Shown here: positions 6,758-9,722 of the stretch, piece by piece
Layout: every line of letters starts with the position of its first letter
Position numbering within the stretch: the stretch's first letter is position 1
DNA from: Eubacterium sp. CAG:248
GTDB lineage: Bacteria; Bacillota; Clostridia; Lachnospirales; Lachnospiraceae
Assembly (NCBI GenBank): GCA_000436475.1
Contig: FR886127.1
Coordinates: 1-9,722, forward strand
Reading direction: 5' to 3'
Length of the DNA stretch: 9,722 nt
Translations under genes and position numbers: made by a program
The notes under the pieces: model-generated
Seen by the model: the letters and a program-made list of their open reading frames with translations, nothing else
Databases searched by the model: none
Told to the model about the DNA's origin: nothing

Positions 6758-8656
6758 GTGAATATATTAAATGTAGAAAAAGTGAGTAAAACATTTGGCG
6801 AGAAGGTACTACTTGATAAGGTTACACTTGGAATAAACAAGGGTGATAAGGTGGGTGTCATAGGTGTCAATGGTACTGGAAAGTCAACATTGCTTAAGAT
6901 AATAGCTGGTATTGAAGAGCCTGATGAAGGAAATGTTATAAAGGGAAGGAATGTTACAGTAACATACCTTGCACAGTCACCTGACCATGCGAAGGATGAG
7001 ACGGTTCTTTCCTATGTGCTGAGAGGAAAAGCTAATGCCAGTGAGGCCAAGGCAAAGGAGATTCTTAACAAGCTTGGGATAGGAGCATTTGATGCTTCTA
7101 TGGATATGCTTTCAGGAGGACAGAAGAAAAGAGTGGCGCTTGCAAAGGCATTGGTTGAACCTACAGAGGTGCTTATACTTGATGAGCCGACTAACCATCT
7201 TGATAATGATATGGTTGTGTGGCTTGAGCAGTATATAAAGGCTTTCAAGGGCGAACTTCTTATGGTAACGCATGACAGGTATTTCCTTGACAATGTAACT
7301 AACAAGATAGTTGAGATAGACCATGCGGCGCTTTATAGTTATGATTCCAACTATTCCGGCTTTCTTGAATTAAAGACTGAAAGAGAACAGATGGAAAGAG
7401 CTACAGAGGCTAAAAGACAGAACACATTAAGAAGAGAACTTGAGTGGATAAGAAGAGGATGCCAGGCGCGTTCAACAAAACAGCAGGCAAGAATAGACCG
7501 TTTTGAGGATATGAAGGAAGCTTCACGTGAGGCAAGGGCTAAATTTGACAAGAGCCTTATGGATATGAGCTCTGTAAGCACAAGATTAGGCAAAAAGACG
7601 ATAGAGCTTAACAACATAACCAAAGCATATGACGGTCATACTTATATCAATGATTTTTCATACATTTTTCTAAGAGATGACCGTATAGGTATAATAGGAA
7701 GCAATGGATGTGGTAAGTCAACACTTATGAAGATAATAACAGGACAGATACAGCCGGATAGCGGAAGCGTTGAGATAGGTGACACTGTACATATAGGTTA
7801 TTTTATGCAGGAAAATGAACCGCTGGATGAGAATCAGACAGTGCTTGAGTTTGTAAGAAGTATAGGCGAGTATGTGCAGACAGTAGATGGCAAGGCAACA
7901 GCAAGCCAGATGTGTGAAAAGTTTCTCTTTTCACCAAAACAGCAGTGGACACCAATAAGAAAGCTGTCCGGAGGAGAAAAGAGAAGACTGTATCTTTTAA
8001 GTGTGCTTATGAGTGCGCCTAATGTACTTATACTTGATGAGCCTACCAATGATCTTGATATTGAAACACTTGAAGTACTTGAGGATTATCTGGATGGATT
8101 TGCAGGGATTATCATAACAGTTTCACATGACAGATACTTTCTTGACAGAACGGTTGATAGAATATTTGCATTTGAGGCAGGAGGTCACCTTACACAGTAT
8201 GAAGGAGGCTATTCAGACTACAAAGAAAAATGCGTTTCTTCTATATATAATGTGCCAGGAAATGGAATATCGAAAGGTACAGCATTATCAGGTAATGGTC
8301 TGGTATCAGGCAGCGATGTGGCAGCAGGAGGTAACGGTGATAAATCAGCAGATGGTACACAGAAGGTTACAGCGGGCAATAAGACACTTACAAGTAAGGA
8401 ATATAATAAATCAAGAAGTGAGCGCCTTAAGTTTACATACAAGGAACAGAAAGAATATGAGAGTATTGATGATGATATAGCTGCATTAGAAAGCGATATA
8501 GAAAGAATAGACAGTGAAATGGCTAAGTGTGCAACTGACTATGGTAAGTTAAATGACCTGTCTAAGGAAAAGGCTGAAAAAGAAAAACAGCTTGAGGAAA
8601 AGATGGACAGGTGGGTATATCTTAACGACCTTGCGGAAAGAATAGCAAACCAGTAA
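6758..8656 (+). CDS. ABC-F family ATPase, Uup/YfmR-like
   Basis: A 632-residue soluble protein with two ATP-binding cassettes and no membrane segment, so a translation-linked ABC-F rather than a transporter. NBD1 has Walker A GVNGTGKST (36-44), signature LSGGQKKR (118-125), and Walker B plus D-loop ILDEPTNHLD (140-149). The linker (about 205-280) contains ELEWIRRGCQARSTKQQAR (227-245), closely like the Uup linker. NBD2 has GSNGCGKST (314-322), LSGGEKRR (403-410) and ILDEPTNDLD (425-434). A Gly/Ser/Ala-rich tether (about 498-541) leads to a C-terminal coiled coil (about 545-632), as in Uup. E. coli Uup and B. subtilis YfmR act on the ribosome, YfmR relieving stalls alongside EF-P; the same role here is inference. 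The start is GTG at 6758, 5 bases after the SulP stop, with GAAAGG at 6744-6749. It sits just upstream of the S10 operon. Confidence 0.9.
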   Translation: MNILNVEKVSKTFGEKVLLDKVTLGINKGDKVGVIGVNGTGKSTLLKIIAGIEEPDEGNVIKGRNVTVTYLAQSPDHAKDETVLSYVLRGKANASEAKAKEILNKLGIGAFDASMDMLSGGQKKRVALAKALVEPTEVLILDEPTNHLDNDMVVWLEQYIKAFKGELLMVTHDRYFLDNVTNKIVEIDHAALYSYDSNYSGFLELKTEREQMERATEAKRQNTLRRELEWIRRGCQARSTKQQARIDRFEDMKEASREARAKFDKSLMDMSSVSTRLGKKTIELNNITKAYDGHTYINDFSYIFLRDDRIGIIGSNGCGKSTLMKIITGQIQPDSGSVEIGDTVHIGYFMQENEPLDENQTVLEFVRSIGEYVQTVDGKATASQMCEKFLFSPKQQWTPIRKLSGGEKRRLYLLSVLMSAPNVLILDEPTNDLDIETLEVLEDYLDGFAGIIITVSHDRYFLDRTVDRIFAFEAGGHLTQYEGGYSDYKEKCVSSIYNVPGNGISKGTALSGNGLVSGSDVAAGGNGDKSADGTQKVTAGNKTLTSKEYNKSRSERLKFTYKEQKEYESIDDDIAALESDIERIDSEMAKCATDYGKLNDLSKEKAEKEKQLEEKMDRWVYLNDLAERIANQ

Positions 8657-8749
8657 AGATGTGTACAAACAAAGCAGAAATGTTTATAAATATTCATCAA
8701 ATAATGCATATTTGTGGATAAATAATAACAAAAATGGATAATAATTAAA

Positions 8750-8807
8750 CCAGAGAAATATTATAGAATTGTACTTAAAAAAATACAATAAAATAATATT
8801 TTTCTGG
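8750..8807. terminator. Long AT-rich inverted repeat, probable terminator after the ABC-F gene
   Basis: CCAGAGAAATATTAT (8750-8764) pairs over 15 bases with ATAATATTTTTCTGG (8793-8807), with a single G-T wobble. Inside it TTGTA (8769-8773) pairs with TACAA (8784-8788). It follows the ABC-F stop by 93 bases and ends directly against the -35 of the rpsJ promoter. The uridine run is within the stem and only a loosely T-rich stretch follows, so termination strength is uncertain; a regulatory or cruciform role is the alternative. Bases 8657-8749 are AT-rich with nothing recognisable. Confidence 0.5.
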
Positions 8808-8836
8808 TTGATTTTATATTAAGTGTAGTGTATATT
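8808..8836 (+). promoter_or_regulatory. Promoter of the S10 (rpsJ) operon
   Basis: TTGATT (8808-8813) and TATATT (8831-8836) are separated by exactly 17 bp, 4/6 and 5/6 matches to the sigma-A consensus. The predicted start is near 8843, just before the first helix of the structured leader. Placement between the upstream inverted repeat and the leader supports the call. Confidence 0.65.
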
Positions 8837-8842
8837 AATACT

Positions 8843-9101
8843 TGCTGTGACATTGATAGCGTAGAAGCGTGAGGTTGCTGCTCATAAGAGCAGGTTTTCC
8901 GTGGAGCGAATGTCAAGGCCGGTAAGAGACCGGCGAAGAATCTGGCGACAAGTCACTGTACCTAATATCATCTGCAAGATGCAGAAATGACACGTTGGTA
9001 ATCGGGATAATCCAACAGGTGATTCTCGATACACGTGGGAGTGTGTACAGTCACCGCTTGTCGTACTTAAACAATAAAGTGCGAAGGAGGCGACTTTTTT
9101 T
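8843..9101 (+). promoter_or_regulatory. Long structured leader RNA of rpsJ (candidate ribosomal-protein leader)
   Basis: The 258-base stretch before rpsJ is dense in complementary segments. Helix A is TGACATT (8848-8854) with AATGTCA (8909-8915), enclosing CTGCTC-ATAA-GAGCAG (8878-8893). Helix B is GCCGGT-AAGAG-ACCGGC (8918-8934). A long arm is formed by CGACAAG (8946-8952) with CTTGTCG (9057-9063), then CTGTAC (8956-8961) with GTACAG (9045-9050). It encloses a small hairpin CTGCA-AGA-TGCAG (8972-8984) and a possible pseudoknot: ATCGGGA (9001-9007) with TCTCGAT (9024-9030), crossed by GTTGG (8994-8998) with CCAAC (9012-9016). The 3' end carries alternative hairpins around the Shine-Dalgarno. 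S10 operons are commonly autoregulated through their leader (in E. coli by L4); the ligand here is unknown. It lacks the GGNACCGCG antiterminator core of a T-box. Confidence 0.75.
9061..9101 (+). promoter_or_regulatory. Mutually exclusive hairpins controlling the rpsJ Shine-Dalgarno
   Basis: Hairpin 1: TCGTACTT (9061-9068) pairs with AAGTGCGA (9077-9084), 8 bp with one wobble. Hairpin 2: AAAGT-GC (9076-9082) pairs with GC-G-ACTTT (9090-9097, one bulged G), with the Shine-Dalgarno core GGAG in its loop and T at 9095-9101 immediately after. They share 9077-9082, so only one can form. Hairpin 2 resembles a short intrinsic terminator that also constrains the ribosome site; hairpin 1 would free it. 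The long-arm strand CTTGTCG (9057-9063) also overlaps hairpin 1. Shine-Dalgarno AAGGAGG (9084-9090) is 11 bases from the ATG. Confidence 0.5.
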
Positions 9102-9416
9102 ATGGCAAATCAGGTAATAAGAATTACACTGAAAGCTTATGATCATCAGTTAATCGATCAGTCAGCTAAGAAAATCATCGAAACTGCTAAGAAGACAGGA
9201 GCAAATGTGAGTGGTCCAGTACCTCTTCCAACAAAGAAGGAAGTAGTTACAATCCTTAGAGCTGTTCACAAGTATAAGGATTCAAGAGAACAGTTTGAAC
9301 AGAGAACTCACAAGAGACTCATCGATGTATTATCACCATCACAGAAGACTGTAGATGCATTATCTAAGTTAGAGATGCCAGCTGGTGTATTCATCAACCT
9401 TAAGGTAATGAACTAA
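9102..9416 (+). CDS. rpsJ: 30S ribosomal protein uS10 (NusE)
   Basis: A 104-residue full-length S10, within the usual 102-105. It belongs to the head of the 30S subunit and, as NusE, also pairs with NusB in transcription antitermination. The family signature is clear: IRITLKAYDHQLID (6-19), GPVPLPTKK (38-46), then the conserved HKYKDSREQFEQRTHKR stretch (56-72) and the ending MPAGVFINLK. It is the first gene of the S10 operon in most bacteria, and rplC follows as expected. Ile codons favour ATC and the gene is less ATA-rich than its neighbours, consistent with high expression. Start set by AAGGAGG at 9084-9090 and the conserved N terminus. Confidence 0.98.
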   Translation: MANQVIRITLKAYDHQLIDQSAKKIIETAKKTGANVSGPVPLPTKKEVVTILRAVHKYKDSREQFEQRTHKRLIDVLSPSQKTVDALSKLEMPAGVFINLKVMN

Positions 9417-9551
9417 TCATTACACAATTTTTCATTATTATTTAAGAGCAATAATCCTAAGGGTTTAATATAGAAGTAACGTACACAAAAGTGTAGCACA
9501 GTGGTGCAGGTTCCACTTATATTAGCTGTTCTAGGATGACAGGATGCGCTT
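9417..9551 (+). other. Non-coding first half of the rpsJ-rplC gap, small hairpins only
   Basis: No open frame of note is present. Short helices can be drawn: TACAC-AAAA-GTGTA (9482-9495) and AGTGG/CCACT (9500-9504 with 9513-9517). A weak ATTATT/AATAAT pairing soon after the rpsJ stop lacks a T-run, so a terminator between rpsJ and rplC is not evident. These helices are short enough to occur by chance. Confidence 0.35.
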
Positions 9552-9581
9552 ATGACGTATAAAATATTATTACAATATAAT
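9552..9581 (+). promoter_or_regulatory. Candidate internal promoter for rplC and the rest of the S10 operon
   Basis: A perfect TATAAT (9576-9581) lies 18 bp downstream of ATGACG (9552-9557), a 4/6 -35. Transcription would start near 9588, exactly where the first rplC leader hairpin begins (9589). The region is AT-rich, so a chance -10 is possible, but the fit with the hairpin start favours a real promoter. Confidence 0.5.
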
Positions 9582-9587
9582 ATAGAA

Positions 9588-9697
9588 ACTTCCGGACTAA
9601 AGTCGGAAGAAAATCCGCTAGGATTTTGCTTCCAGATGATTACGCCGGAAACGGCATAATCATCTTGTCCGCTGTAGATTAAACAGGAGGAATATCA
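9588..9697 (+). promoter_or_regulatory. Structured rplC leader with alternative hairpins
   Basis: Hairpin 1: CTTCC-G-GAC (9589-9597) pairs with GTCGGAAG (9602-9609) around TAAA, one bulged G. Hairpin 2: AAAATCC-GCTA-GGATTTT (9610-9627), which extends by GGAAG (9605-9609) with CTTCC (9629-9633) past a bulged G; the extension uses the 3' arm of hairpin 1, so the two states exclude each other. Hairpin 3: AGATGATTA (9634-9642) with TAATCATCT (9657-9665), a C-A mismatch, then GCCG-GAAA-CGGC (9644-9655) with a GNRA loop. Shine-Dalgarno AGGAGG follows at 9685-9690. The arrangement suggests a ribosomal-protein or other RNA switch upstream of L3. Confidence 0.6.
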
Positions 9698-9722
9698 ATG
9701 AAGAAGGCAATTTTAGCTACAA
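9698..9722 (+). CDS. rplC: 50S ribosomal protein uL3, 5' end only
   Basis: Only eight codons are present, MKKAILAT, before the window ends. This matches the usual start of clostridial L3, an early-assembly 50S protein near the peptidyl transferase centre. AGGAGG (9685-9690) is 7 bases before the ATG, and rplC normally follows rpsJ. The identification rests on the N terminus plus synteny. Confidence 0.85.

Noticed and set aside
8127..8480. 117-codon forward frame inside the ABC-F gene
   Set aside because: It is an alternative frame within NBD2, the tether and the start of the coiled coil of a clear ABC-F protein, with no own ribosome site.
8843..9101. T-box or metabolite riboswitch before rpsJ
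   Set aside because: No GGNACCGCG-type T-box core or other riboswitch signature seen; a ribosomal-protein leader is more natural before S10.
9102..9416. Different codon use of rpsJ as a sign of horizontal transfer
   Set aside because: ATC-rich Ile codons in a ribosomal protein are explained by high expression, and its place at the head of the S10 operon is the normal one.
1..9722. CRISPR array, insertion sequence, tRNA or prophage remnant
   Set aside because: No regular repeat-spacer pattern, transposase, integrase, tRNA-like cloverleaf or terminal inverted repeats with target duplications were seen. The window reads as ordinary chromosome.

Overview
The window looks like the chromosome of a low-GC anaerobic Firmicute of the Lachnospiraceae type (Roseburia, Lachnospira or Eubacterium-like). 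This is inferred from strong Shine-Dalgarno sites, AGA/ATA/GGA-rich codon use, the S10 and L3 sequences, and long structured leaders before ribosomal genes. No mobile-element gene, tRNA, rRNA or CRISPR array is visible.

Layout. (1) Positions 1-3047 are a forward metabolic block: a small UPF0303/heme-degrading-domain protein (154-633), a divergent Gfo/Idh/MocA oxidoreductase whose EKP-motif lysine is Thr (675-1775), and a canonical Gfo/Idh/MocA oxidoreductase (1884-3047). A bidirectional hairpin terminator (3109-3141) separates this block from a convergent SAM-dependent, RlmI-like methyltransferase (3150-4049, minus). (2) Positions 4050-4532 are a 483-base divergent intergenic region. It holds a GC-richer, hairpin-forming element (about 4095-4246), a 16-bp palindrome and candidate promoters in both directions. 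(3) Positions 4533-8656 are a two-gene unit: a SulP anion transporter with a STAS domain and an unusual charged C-terminal extension carrying an exact-period 22-residue repeat, followed five bases later by a Uup/YfmR-type ABC-F ATPase. (4) From 8808 to the end is the start of the S10 ribosomal-protein operon: promoter, long structured leader, rpsJ, an unusually large and structured gap, and the first codons of rplC.

The most interesting material is non-coding. The rpsJ leader (about 8843-9101) folds by eye into several helices, with a possible pseudoknot. It ends in two mutually exclusive hairpins, one of which places the rpsJ Shine-Dalgarno in the loop of a terminator-like stem followed by seven T. 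The 281-base rpsJ-rplC gap contains a promoter with a perfect TATAAT and, starting at its predicted start site, a second leader with mutually exclusive hairpins and a GAAA-capped hairpin. Together these suggest two separate RNA control points at the head of the operon. All structures were paired by eye; no folding, covariance or database search was run.
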